From: Rhodamnia argentea
Taxonomy: Eukaryota; Streptophyta; Magnoliopsida; Myrtales; Myrtaceae
NCBI RefSeq assembly: GCF_020921035.1
Contig: NC_063155.1
Coordinates: 2,403,001-2,467,000, forward strand
DNA: 64,000 bases
Reading direction: 5' to 3'
Shown: one piece after another, positions 1-11,235 of the stretch
Numbering within the stretch: position 1 is the stretch's first letter
Layout: every line of letters starts with the position of its first letter
The notes under the pieces: generated by a model
Told to the model about the DNA's origin: nothing
What the model saw: only the letters and a program-made list of their open reading frames with translations
Database searches by the model: none
Position numbers and translations under genes: made by a program

Positions 1-889
1 TGCTCGGTAGTGTCGCATATTGTATGTAGTAATAGTACGCAATGCGAAGTAGATACAAAGCGTAATCGAAGTGAATTTGTAACACTTACCTATTTGCTAT
101 TGCTCATTTCCCTCATTGAATAGCTTAGACGGTGTGTTAGAGGTTCAACTCACTGAGATTTTTCTCATTCCTTTTCATTGAATTTTTTTTCTTTAGGTAA
201 ATGACATGCACTTATTAGGGTGTCGGAGCCGAGATTTAAGATCAAGCTGCTTCAAGCGGTATCAAAAGAAGGAGGATCGGGGGTCCGGGGTCGTCACATG
301 TTTATTGTGAAAATATTATTTTTAAAGAATTTTCCTTTTAGAAAAAACAATACTCGATCGTTTTTTCATGCAAATCCTATTAAGATAGATGTCGTTCTCG
401 TTAGAGGTAAAGTGATTGATGAAGATAATGCAAACGACAAAAATGAGACTGATAATATGCTAGTGAAGATGGAATTGTAACACCAAAAGAAATGGTGAAA
501 AGGGGATTAGTTAAGTAAACATGGTTTTTGATTTAAAAAAATAGTCAACATGGTTATCCAACAATTGTGAGAATTCCTCCCCCTGAGTCTCAGGAGCCCA
601 AAATGACAAAAGCCACTTTCAAACCAACTTCGGTGGATCACAAAGAATGAGATGCTATGTAAAGTACAATACTAATTTCATTAGCCTAAAAACAACATTT
701 CTAATTTTTTTTAATTTGGAAATTCAATTAGTATTTCTAATAACAATAACATCTTTTTAGTGATACTATTTTTGTAATTCTCGTTAATTTATTTTAATTA
801 TTTTCAGAATATTATTGTGTTACTTAATTTCTTTTTCTTATGTAAAGGACCCCACTTATACAAATCCCAACTGAGATTTTCTGTGGCTG
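1..889. other. Gene-free left flank, possibly decayed LTR sequence
   Basis: No open frame here looks like a real protein; the longest (220-480) is an AT-rich 86-codon stretch without recognisable domains. The first ~200 bases, including a T-rich tract followed by TTTAGGTAAA, remind me of the R/U5 region of some plant Ty3/gypsy LTRs, but no second LTR, primer site or target duplication is visible, so this is only an impression. Confidence 0.25.
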
Positions 890-3300
890 ATTTCTCATGT
901 CAGCAAGCGTTATCAAGGTAATATACACATGAAATGACACATCAGAACTTTAATAGCATTATTAGATGGAAACTTGAGAGGGTTAACTTTGGGTTCCGAC
1001 TAAAAGTCAGTACAAACAACAATAAGTTAGTGAAAATTGGGATTCGACTAAAGTTTGTCATTGTAATGGGAACCGGCTCAATTTCTCTGTTCAGCCGTAT
1101 TCCCATCAACCAAAGAGCGTCCAGAAAGACAATGGATCTTTCTACACATTCAAAGGGCTTCCTTCTCAATTACTACAAATGCCAATAGAGCATATTCTCC
1201 GCTCTTTAACCTTTCCATCGTTACCCAAAAAATCATCAAAGATAAAATTGATAGTGTATGCTCTCTAGTGTTTTGTACTTTGTCACATGAATATCATCCG
1301 ATGCTTTCCTAGTGATTTGAATTAGGAGTAAGCAAACTAAACCGGACCGGCCCGGAGCCGGACCGGACCGGGCAGGTCGGTCCGGTCTTTGAGGGGAGTG
1401 GTCTAGTCCCCGGTCCCAATAAATGGGACCGGTGATTAGGCGATTCGATCCTTGGTTCCAGGTGGATGGGACTGGCCCGGACCGGACCACCTATAATATA
1501 TATAATTATTTATATATATAGATATATACAATTAAAAAATGAAGCTTTCATTTGTTTTCAATGTTCATATCTCGAGCCATTTCCATTGTTAGACCGTACA
1601 TTCTTGAAACTCGGACAGCCCCTTAATGCTGTGAATGTAGTATATCCTATTTATTATGATCTTTTTCAGTGCATGGTGTGGTGAGTGTACGCTGACATGT
1701 TCTTTTTAGAAAGAAATGATTCAATCAGTTCATTTAATATAGTGGTAGCAATTTCTTACTATTCATACGTTTCGATTGTTCATTTCAATGAGTAATCTTG
1801 TATTTTGTTTTTGTACACTATTTGGATGTGGAATTCGTTTAGTGAACAACATCGCTATTAGTATGTCTTCGCTAGCTAAGTTTTTTCGATTATGTCCTTT
1901 ATATATTTCTATTGTGTCGGCGGTTAGACCAATGTCATTGTTAAACCTACCATTATGTGAAGACACGCCTTCTTTATGAAGGCAAGCAAACTGGACCAAC
2001 GTATTTTTTTATTCAACTCGGGGGTATAGATTGTAAATTAACATACAATGGAAGCATATTGTATTTCAAGGGTTAAATTTTAGCGGTCCCATTGGATCGA
2101 GACCGGGACCGGACTGGACTCGACCGCCGGTCCCGATCCTATCCGATCTTAGTCCGGAAAATTTGGGGACCGGGACTACCGGTCCGGTCCCCGGTTCTAT
2201 ACTATGATCGGACCGACTCGGACTATGCATACCCCTAATTTGAATGTTCAGTTATTTGGAATATTGTATATGGCGTTTGGCAATCTATTTAGATGCCAGC
2301 TGTGATTTGACCGCATAAAAAAGCCAAAAGTCAAGACAAATAAGAACAAAAGACAAAAGACAATCTAACACAAAAATTGGATGCTTATTTTTGGCCCAAA
2401 GAATACAAATCTTAAAGTGATAGAATATAGTCATAACTTAGATAAATTTGTACAAAATAAATTTCTACAAACAAATATCTATTTCATGTGATCCCCATTG
2501 TTATCATGGTAATTATTTACTCATTTGAAGCAAAGAAGATCTACGACATTTGAGACTCAAAATAAATAATTATGTCGGAAAATACTGATACAAACATACC
2601 ATATACAAGAAATTGGGTTCAATAAGCTGCACTTATGGTGTGAAAAAAGTTACCTGTCATTGTTGGATAAGTAACATGTATGCTTGGAGCTATTTAGGGA
2701 TTACGCAATTGAATTCTTCTTATAAAAATTACTTGGCTTCTGAGAGCAATACTAATATGTCAGAATGATTAATAGGAAAGTAAAGCACTTGGAAAAAGGA
2801 ACCAGTTGAGGATAAAAGGGTAAAAGGAAGAGGGTCTCTAGTCTTCTTAATACCACAAAACAAGGACATTGGCTGATTTGAAAGGTACTTAGCAGAGAAG
2901 AACAATTTGAGAGCTTAAGCATTTTTTGCAATATGTACTGACAATTGTCATTTGGCAAGCTATTTTTAGATGTCATATGTGAATTTTGATCATCATAAAA
3001 GGGCCAAAACACAAGGAATAAAACTAAGGAAAAGGAAAGAAAAGTTAACAAATTCAAGATATTGACGACAACATGATTAATCTTGTTCCTGAAATATAAA
3101 ATTCCTAAATAGAAAGAATATATTTTAGTGTAATTGACCTAAGCTAGATAAATTAATACAAAAAAAATATATTGCATGTGATCCCATCATAAGAAACAAA
3201 GAAGAAAATTTACAATTTACGCACTCCAGCAATCCGTATATATCCTGCATAAGAAATCGCGTAACTAAAGGAAGTGGCATTCAATTGCAAGTTTGAAAAT
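890..3300. repeat. Diverged duplicated segment, copy 1
   Basis: This stretch aligns by eye, in the same orientation, with 42470-43960. Shared landmarks include ACACATCA...ACTTTAAT, TTAGATGGAAACTTGA, CTTTGTCACATGAA..ATCA, GACAAATAAGAA, ACAAATCTTAAAG and ACATTGGCTGATTTGAAAG. I estimate 75-80% identity. It is longer than copy 2 because of the hAT insertion at 1323-2237 and an extra block; the phrase around 2280-2340 is partly repeated near 2950-3020. No coding capacity was found. It could be a segmental duplication or two copies of an unnamed repeat family. Confidence 0.6.
1323..2237. mobile_element. Non-autonomous hAT-type DNA transposon, 915 bp
   Basis: The element runs from TAGGAGTAAGCAAAC to its imperfect inverted end TGCATACCCCTA, the TAGGGGTNNGCAAA type of terminus common in plant hAT MITEs. 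It is flanked by a perfect 8-bp target duplication, ATTTGAAT, at 1315-1322 and 2238-2245, the length expected for hAT. Both subterminal regions are dense in CCGGACCGG/GGTCCGGT motifs, plausible transposase-binding repeats. No transposase is encoded. The related segment at 42470-43960 has AATTTGAA with no insertion near 43068, giving an empty-site comparison. Confidence 0.8.
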
Positions 3301-4912
3301 TAAGGGAAGAAAGGCCCTAGAAATGCCAAAATTTATATACGATTTTCACTTTAGTGCTAAAATTTTCCGGCGGCTCACTTAAGTGTCAAATTAGAGGAAA
3401 AACGATCTGTCAACAATGAAAGATTTCGGCAAAAATATATACGTGGCATTTATAATTAAAACATTTTAGTGACATGTCATTTATCATTGAAAGATCAATA
3501 CGCTTGGCAATTTTTTTTTTTTAAATCAGTCCATGTGGCAATTTTTTTTTTAAAAAAATTCAGTCTTAAACTCAAAAATAAGCTAAAAAAGAAAAGAAAA
3601 GGGGGTTACAGTGCCAGCCCTCGCTTCCGCTGCCCGCAATTGGTGGGGGCTGGTCGACAGGGGTGGTCGGCGACCCCGCCAACCATGATTCTTCTCCTCG
3701 AGACAAAGAAGCAGCGAGGAGGAGGGGCCGTGTGCAGCGGTTCAAGGCAGTGTGCCCCAAAATGTTGGCGCTGGCGAATGAGCATCGTGGCTCTTGTTGC
3801 GTGTGCCTGCGCTGGTTCGAGGCGGAGCAGGAGGGTGAGCAAGCTCGACTGCAAGCATTTGTCTACTCCGTTTTCTGAGAAACAAAGATGGAGCGATCCT
3901 CAGAGGAAATTCTTACGGAGCGACCTTGGTGTTTGTCATTTTTTGTCCCACGTAAGAGCAAAGCAGGGAATGCAGCTCTGCTTCTCTATGTTGTCTTCTC
4001 CTTCTTCTTCTTCATTTTTGCCCATTCATTGTTATTAGGATGCACGTTGAATTGTGTTAGAAAACTTCCACATCGGAGAATTGATGTGGTGTAGAGTAGT
4101 TAATATATTTTAGTTGGTTCATAACTCATTAACTTAAACTTTTGAGTGAAAATGGATCCAATTGGATATATTGATGAACTCAGATTTGGACTTCCTCTTG
4201 GCAATCTCTTCGGGTGAAGGTATCGACCTTCTACTGTGCGCTCCCAGCATTCATGTGGGTTTTTTTCTCGACTTTTTTTTAGTAGGCTTTGTGACGAACT
4301 AGATTTCCTCGCCATATCTATTCTCGTGGTCATAGCTCGCCTTAGCATATGGCGACCACATTATTTCGGCTTAGTTTCAACTATTTTTTATCTCCTTTGA
4401 CTAGTTTCTGTTTTTTTTTTTTTTATCTCTAACTTTCACCAATTAACTTTGTTAATTTGACGATAAAGCACATGAAGACGTATCCACCATCATATTAAAT
4501 ATACCAATATATTATCCCCATGATTACGGCAGAACGATAAAAACATAGTACCGCATATTTTTTGTTTAAAAAATATAGACTTAAGCTCTATTTATTTTAC
4601 GGAAATGAACAATTTAGGACACATTTTGTCATTTTCCTAAAAGTGATCGATTATCTAAGCTTGAAATAATTACTTAATGAAAAATGATTATTGTATCTAT
4701 AACAATTTATGTTTGAATATTTTTCGTTATTTTCACTTTTGTTAAGTGATATAAGCAATTAATTTTAGAAATGTTTTTTTAAATAATTCATTTTTCAGAA
4801 AATAAAGGAAGTCCCTTCATCTTTTGCTATTCTTTTCCTAACATATGAGGCTTAGGAGTTAGGACTAGGACGTCAAGAGTTCATATGCCTTGTGTCGCCC
4901 CACATTGAGAAG

Positions 4913-4959
<47 letters not shown>

Positions 4960-7921
4960 CGTAAAAAGAGATTTCAAAGTAACCATCGCATATTCCATGA
5001 TTACATTCAGTTTTTTTTTTGTACAAATAGTCAAGTTTAGCGGCTGTCGCGTGGTTTCCTCAATTTTTCAGAATTTCAAGAAATACTTTTATTTTCACGG
5101 AAAAATTATATTCTCTGCTTCTTTCTTTAAAATTTATATCAAATATCGGTAATATTCTAATAATGAAATTTCTCTTTTAGCATTCTCGTGATATATGAGA
5201 AGAATCAGAAGATAACTATTTCAAGAATTACCATGATTATTCGTTGCTTGGTTGTATTGAAAGTGCTAGATGAGCTGTTGAAGAACATTATCACGTTTCT
5301 TGTCACTAAACCAAAAGAAAAGGACTGAAATTGAACATCGCTAAAAGTAGGGGACCAAAAGTACAATTTCTACGTAAACACTTGCAAAAGTAGAACCATC
5401 TACGAGTTGCCAATGCTGACTCAACAATTACGTTGAATAGTGGACGAAAGTTTGATAATGACCAAAATCACCGAGAGAAAATAATATAAGGACGAGAATT
5501 GCGACGAATAAACTATATGGAACAAAGTGAATTTTCCAAAAAAAAAAAGTTGGACCAAAAGTGTAATTCTCCCTAAAGTGATATTCAAGGATGACTTTTG
5601 TTTGTATATTTGAGAAAAACGAAGGGTCTAGTTATATCTTGTAAAATCACTTGAGTAGCAACATGTTATAAAACGATGATTTCCTTGGCTGTTGAACTAG
5701 GCAACAGAGAGCCCCTATAAAATAATCGACAGTTTGCGAAAGGTATATAAAATTTGGGGCATAATACCGCTTTTGTGCATGAATAACTAATTAAGGCCGA
5801 TGCATGGTGGAAGGAAACTAGGACACTCCAAGACTCGAATCAAAAACCGAGACCTATGAAGTTATTCATTAGTAAAATTTACTCGCAGATAGTCACCATC
5901 TTGTGGGTATCTGGCCTACGATGATTTGGTCGATTCGTTATCGAGGATATTGGAGCTGGGTCATTTCCAGCATATGCATGGCCTATAAACAGACTAGGCC
6001 CATGACCAATCCAACTTGGGCCGTGATTGTCAAGCCGAAGAGACTCAACCAAAGTGCCGCTCTTGAAACGATGGAAAGAATAATAATGAATCGAATCAAC
6101 ATTTCCCACCGAAAATGTGCGGCTCTTAACAAGCTTCTCAGACGGCAAAGACGATTAAAATGAACCAAATGAACATTATATTGGGAAAATATCGTTAAGA
6201 TGATAAGAACCAACATGGACGAGAATGACACTACTCTAAATTGGAGAGTTTGTGGACATCCCAAGGCTAGGCACATGCCGGGACTTGTACTCATGTAGAC
6301 CAAAGATCAAAAGCGCAAGTTTTGGCTAGAACAGTAGGCTTAGTCATGACCCAAGCTGGGTCGAGCATGGCTGACAGTGTGGGACGCTACACTGGCCAAT
6401 GTGTGTGCAAATAAATTGTCACGAAAAGGACATTGCACTCGTTGTGCTGCCTTGGAAATAGCAATTAAGTATTACAACTACCTGTGCATTCTGTCGAACG
6501 TCTTGTGTGCATCTCTGATATCGCTGCATGAGGCCTCAATGTGTGATTGCCCAATCCTCCAGGCGTTGTACGAGACCTAGTGCTTGCGTGCAAGCCTGAG
6601 TTCGTACCGGTGACGCCCGGGAACGTGCTTAGATGGCGTTGTCTTAGTTTGTGCCAGAGTCATTGCCCGAGTGCTAGTACCCGATGCGAGTATTGGCCTG
6701 GTCAAGGATCGTCCACTTCTCGACCTCACTGGTTAAAAATCTGTGCTTAAAAATTGACCATCCGACGCTCACTTGGAGCCGATCCAGATCCAAGCCCTTT
6801 TGCCCCGATCATCGCGCCCACCCTCATCCAATTATGGTATAGTCATAAACCGATATCATCCTTACTAGCCCGTCTTGCTCCACATGCATCAAGCTCCTAA
6901 ATAGTATACTCAAGTGATCGCACCAAAGTGAGTAACATTTAGAGTGGATTTGACTTATAAACGTTATCAACCATTTAATAGGGCACCTTCCGATGCCATG
7001 AGGTGAGCCTCGGAATCCAACCCCTCTCGCCGTTCTAGAAACTCGTTAGGAGTCATACCTCATCCGATCTCTCTAGCCCCAACGATTGCTCTCGAGTTTG
7101 AACTCCCTCCATCCACAAAACATACAGTTGCCAGTAAGACTAATGTGCTAGTGTCACCAGTAACGATCCAGCCCAATCCGCGAGGGCAAAGTATCCAAAA
7201 GGGAGTACTCAAGTTTTCGCATGAATAACATCATAAGGTCTAGCCTATGTTCTTTATGACAAATTCTTGACCATAGGTAACCACTCACCCAAAGACAAAG
7301 TATCATGCCGCAAATCTTCATTTTCTTCGCGAATTCTTGAGTTTATCGTAGTGGTTCTCCGTGCCAAGTCAGAAGCCAAAGAGATCGCCGTTCGATAACA
7401 AGAAGCCCAAGAAGACGCAAATTACACACAACCTCACTTATAAGCGACGTAGCTCCAAAATTCCTGCATCAAGAATAAACTGCAGGACAATGACATGAAA
7501 GACTTACCACATTACAAGAGATATGGTTTTCTTAGCCATGTTTTCACTCATGAAAGACATATCATTGTTGACACCTAAATTTTGGCCATCCTTTTTAGTC
7601 ATTAATTTTTGCTTAAAATTAGGGACTAACTTTATTCCCTAGAAAAAAATATTTAAATCATTTTTCATATAGTATAATTTATTTTGTGCATTACATTCTG
7701 AATCGGACCGGCGGCAAAGGCGAAGTTAAAGTGAGGGACGGTGGACTTGAGTGGATACTTTTGAGCTTAATTAAGGATAATTCTTCAGATTCAAGGCTAC
7801 AGATTCTCTTGGCTGTAAAAAAAAATCCCCTAAGATCTGTTGAAGATAGGTGGGCTATGAGATTCATGAACTTTATAATAGGTGCACATCAACTGTTGCT
7901 CGATGGGTTAACTAGTGAACT
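3301..7921. other. Gene-free AT-rich stretch
   Basis: No protein-coding gene can be supported. A GC-rich patch (about 3600-3990) gives overlapping open frames on both strands with no family resemblance. Around 3310-3500 and 5290-5580 there are phrases of the kind found in small plant DNA-transposon remnants, such as 'cactt-agtg' iterations and 'ggaccaaaagt', but no paired ends. The moderately GC-rich part 6380-7450 also gives only short frames in several overlapping phases. Confidence 0.4.
4913..4958. repeat. (AAT)n microsatellite
   Basis: About 15 uninterrupted AAT/TAA trinucleotide units; a likely length-polymorphic locus. Confidence 0.95.
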
Positions 7922-7931
7922 GCCAATAATT

Positions 7932-8540
7932 GGGAAAAGTGTCAAAAAAGTCCTAAACATTTTTCATCGGTACCAATTTAATCCTAAATCTTTTGATATA
8001 GAGCCAATTTAGTCCTTTCAACTAATTTAGCTTGGAAAATTCCTATGTGGATACCCGGTCAGCGCCGGTCGTCCGACGTGGCCGGACCAGCATCGACGCG
8101 GTCACCGGAAAACAAAACGGCATCGTTTTGTTTAATTAGCACTCACAAAAAAAAAACCCCCTAGAACCTTCAATCGCTTCACTCACGTTGTTTGCCCTTT
8201 TTTCTATCAGCGAACTTCTCGAACACGAACTGATGAAGACAAAGGAAGAACCCTAACTCCAATCTCCCCGAATAGATTCGATCTCAACTAAAATCGAACG
8301 ATTTTGCTCAAGCCGACGCTCGCGCAACGATTACCCGATGGTCGCTCGACGGTCGCCCAAAGTTGAAACCGTGTTGCTTCATGTTCTCTTGCATTTTTCG
8401 TTGCCCCAAATGAAGTGAAGTTCTCGAACGCGAACTCACTAAGGAAGAACGGAAGAACCCTAATTCCTATCTCCCCATATCGGTTTGATCTCAACTCAAA
8501 TCAAAGGATTTTGTACAAGCCGACACTCGTCCGACACCTT
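7932..8540 (+). repeat. MULE left terminal inverted repeat
   Basis: Read forward, this matches the reverse complement of about 30183-30842 base by base over most of its length. Shared blocks include CCAATTTAGTCCTTTC, the ATTAGCACTCACAAAAAA run, CTCACGTTGTTTGCCC, GATGAAGACAAAGGAAGAACC and GGTCGCTCGACGGTCGCCC. The left arm lacks one ~35-bp unit (a further 'ccaatttagtcctaaac' repeat) present in the right arm. The outermost bases are GGGAAAAG, next to the target duplication at 7922-7931. Confidence 0.85.
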
Positions 8541-8850
8541 CTCTTAGATTCTTTGGAAGCACGCCCGACGTTCTGAGTTAAGTTTGTCGGATGATTTTCT
8601 CTTGAAGCGAATCTAAATTATTCATCCTTTTTAAATTCTGTGAGCCACCTATTTTTTTCCTATCTTCCCAAATCGATTCTATCTCAACTCAAATCAAAGG
8701 ATTTTGCTCAAGCCAACACTCACCCGACACTCAACCGACACCTTCTCTTTGATTCGCCGGAAGCTCTCCCGACATTCGGAGGTAAGTTCGGTTGATGATT
8801 TTCTCTTGAAGCAAATCTAATTCTTCATCTTTCTTGTATTCTATGAACCA
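8275..8850. repeat. Tandem ~190-205 bp subterminal repeats of the MULE
   Basis: The phrase GATCTCAACT-AAATC followed by ATTTTG-CAAGCC-ACACTCG occurs three times, near 8279, 8486 and 8678. In the second and third units it is followed by ACACCTTCTCTT-GATTC, GATGATTTTCTCTTGAAGC and AATCTAA. The first unit is inside the terminal inverted repeat and the others just inside it. Arrays of this kind may serve as transposase-binding or promoter repeats; that role is inferred. Confidence 0.65.
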
Positions 8851-9566
8851 TTTGTTGTTGATAATCAACCTGATTTGATGCCGTGCAATGAATTCTTCTT
8901 TCACTAATGGGACAAATATGTACACGAACCTCAACATTTCAGGTTCTTGAACACTTCTATATCTATAACTATCAAAATTGTTGATAAATGAAGAAAAAGT
9001 TGTCTTTTTAGAATGGTTTACAATGCTCATTCACACAGATCAACGATAGTTTAGGTGGTCACTAACTTTGGATGGAGAGAAAGATATTATGCGGGTTTAG
9101 TTGAAGAGCCGGCGTCTTCTATTTTCCGGGACCTTGTTGGTTTGATCGTGTTACTTGCCACTTTTCCCCTTCTGTGGTGCATTGCAAAGGGAGATGAAAC
9201 GTGAGAACTTGAAGAATATCTTCTTGGGTATATGTGATGAAATGTGAGAACATCATATGGGATAATAGTTCAAAGAATTGTGGTTGAGTCTCTTGAAGGA
9301 ACACAATGTTAAGAGGTCTAATTAGCATTCTGTGTAAACAAAATTATAGGTCCTCTCCGCTCTTGAATGATGGAAATCTAGTCACAGTGTGGGTTATTTT
9401 GGCTCTTAAAAAGGCTAATAAAGAGTTAGATTTCCTTGTTCCGTAGTTGAGAACTGAATACTCCTACATGTTGGCAACAAGATTTCATCGACATTTATAT
9501 TTATTTGTCATATGTTCATCTGTCCATTTATGCCTATTTATGTTTGCTCACTATGTTAACTATTAG
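8851..9566. other. MULE interior, left side, no gene seen
   Basis: AT-rich sequence with only short frames of up to 99 codons and no recognisable domain. It lies between the subterminal repeats and the decayed reading frame at 9567-9989. Confidence 0.4.
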
Positions 9567-9989
9567 AAGTGTCCTTTAACCGATAGTGAAGTGTCATTGA
9601 AAGAGGAGATCATCGAACTCGTGAAGAGATCCTTAAATTCATCGCAATCGGTGATGTCGGTCCCTCCAATTGACTAAGATACATAAGCATTTTTCCATTG
9701 TGGCCTAAAATCTCCTCTACAAGTAGCTAGGACAAGGACAATTGGGGAGCAGATATCACGCTACCCAAGAAACAACTCGAACAGCAGAGGAAAAACTTGC
9801 AGTTTTTTCATCCGGGATGATGTGGAAATCAATCCATTGGCAAGAAGTGTGTCCAAAAAATTTCCCTGGAGCAATGCCAAAGAAGAACGGGTGTCGACCC
9901 ATGACAAGGACGATGGAAGTTCAATGGATGCTGAAATTGTAGTTCTCAATCAGTCTTTTACTTTGTTGCACTTGTGGGATGGAGATTAA
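9567..9989 (+). pseudogene. Decayed reading frame of unknown origin inside the MULE
   Basis: One frame stays open from 9567 to a TAA at 9987-9989 except for two close stops (TAA 9675-9677 and 9684-9686). The first part reads as amphipathic, protein-like sequence (SLKEEIIELVKRSLNSS). The second, ~100 codons, contains ARTRTIGEQISRYPRNN, FFIRDDVEINPLARS and an acidic patch HDKDDGSS. There is no ATG at the left edge, so it would be an internal exon or a truncated gene. I do not recognise the family. It is on the strand opposite the transposase. It could be a captured host-gene piece (Pack-MULE style) or a second MULE gene; the amino-acid composition is the only support for it having been coding. 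Confidence 0.4.
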
Positions 9990-10011
9990 GGAGATATATT
10001 TTGTTGACTCA

Positions 10012-10967
10012 TGTTGCGCGTTGAAATCCTTCGACGGGGCTTTGCTGGTTATGGGTTCTAGGCCCAAATTGACTATGACCCAAAGAAGGTTGCTTACGCG
10101 AGAATCTTTTATCGAACTTAATCCGTTCGTTTTCCGAAAAGGAGTTCTGGGTCAGTTTTGAACAGAGAGTGTCAAATGCAATAGATTTACACAAAAGGGC
10201 GCATTACAAACGGGCTTTCGACAACTTCGACGGCCCAATGTGCGACAATAACAGTATGTGACAAACTTCGACGTGACCCTAGAATTGAATCGACGGGATC
10301 GGGAGATGATGTAGGGCACAATGCTGGAATTCAATCAACAAGACTGGACGGGGGATTATAGGACACAATACCGGAATTGAATCGACGATCTTGGACAAGA
10401 TGGGTGAAGGGTGCAACACCGGAATTTAATCAACGGTCATGAACCTAACGAGTAGACGCCGGAATCTAATCGACGACATCTAACTCTGGATATGATACTC
10501 GCCGGAATTGAATCGACGACGGGGATTTGAAAACTATAGCTAGGCTAGGCTAAAGGCTAAAGGTTAAGAGCTAAGAGCTAGTTTGAAAATGCAAGTGTTT
10601 TGGATTTGTTTTGTGTGTGTGTATCTCGCTCTTGCGAGGTACTTATAGGCAAGTTCTTTGGTAACCGCCGAGCGGTTTCTTCCTTTGGCCCCACGTTACG
10701 CTCTTTTCCATAAGCCACGTGGATGACGGTTTCCTAGTCTTCGCGCCTTTTCTTTTTACCTCGTGGGGATTACCGCCAACCGCTTCGATCGTGGCCTCCC
10801 TCCGCGCGCTTTTCTTGCTCTAGAAGGAAGTGGCGCCAGAATTTACCCCGACACGTGGCACCTTTTCGACGGGTACGTTCCTTGCTTCGATGTCCCTTCC
10901 TATAGCTGATTATCGCTTCCTCACGTGCTCGTCACGAGTCCTTCTTGGATTATTTTAAGTGTCAACA
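10012..10967 (-). repeat. Ty3 element LTR (3' LTR in element sense)
   Basis: This 956-bp LTR begins TGTTGCGCGTTGAAATC and ends AAGTGTCAACA, and is nearly identical to 24731-25686. Inside are several 'ccggaatt-aatcgacg' phrases in a loose repeat (10320-10520) and a CACGTGG/CACGTG motif region near 10720-10925. The flanking base run ACTCA is the target duplication. Confidence 0.95.
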
Positions 10968-10984
10968 TATGCCCCCTTTAAAAG
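10968..10984 (-). other. Polypurine tract of the Ty3 element
   Basis: On the minus strand the bases directly before the 3' LTR read TTTTAAAGGGGGCATA, a purine run of the kind that primes plus-strand DNA synthesis in LTR retrotransposons. Its position immediately inside the LTR supports the assignment. Confidence 0.7.
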
Positions 10985-11235
10985 ATGTAAATCGAAGATT
11001 TACCTCTTTTAAAATATCTTCCTCTGGTTTGATGATTTACAATTGCATGGATGATGATTACGCTTTTCCCCTTGATCTCTTTTCCCAAAACGCAACCTTT
11101 TCGACTTCGTACCATGCAATGGCTTCTTCTTCATCTCGCTTTTAAGGGTCTTGAAAAAGCTCCCAATTGTCGTCTTTCTTCATCAGCGGTTTTCCTTAAA
11201 CCCTAAACCCTTTTTTCCGAGCATTCCAAGCTTTC

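Noticed and set aside
3469..4094. Overlapping 60-190-codon frames on both strands in a GC-rich patch
   Set aside because: No start context, domain or codon pattern supports a gene; GC-rich sequence is poor in stops, so such frames are expected.
5879..6303. Three mutually overlapping frames of 86-106 codons
   Set aside because: They overlap each other on both strands and none shows a recognisable domain.
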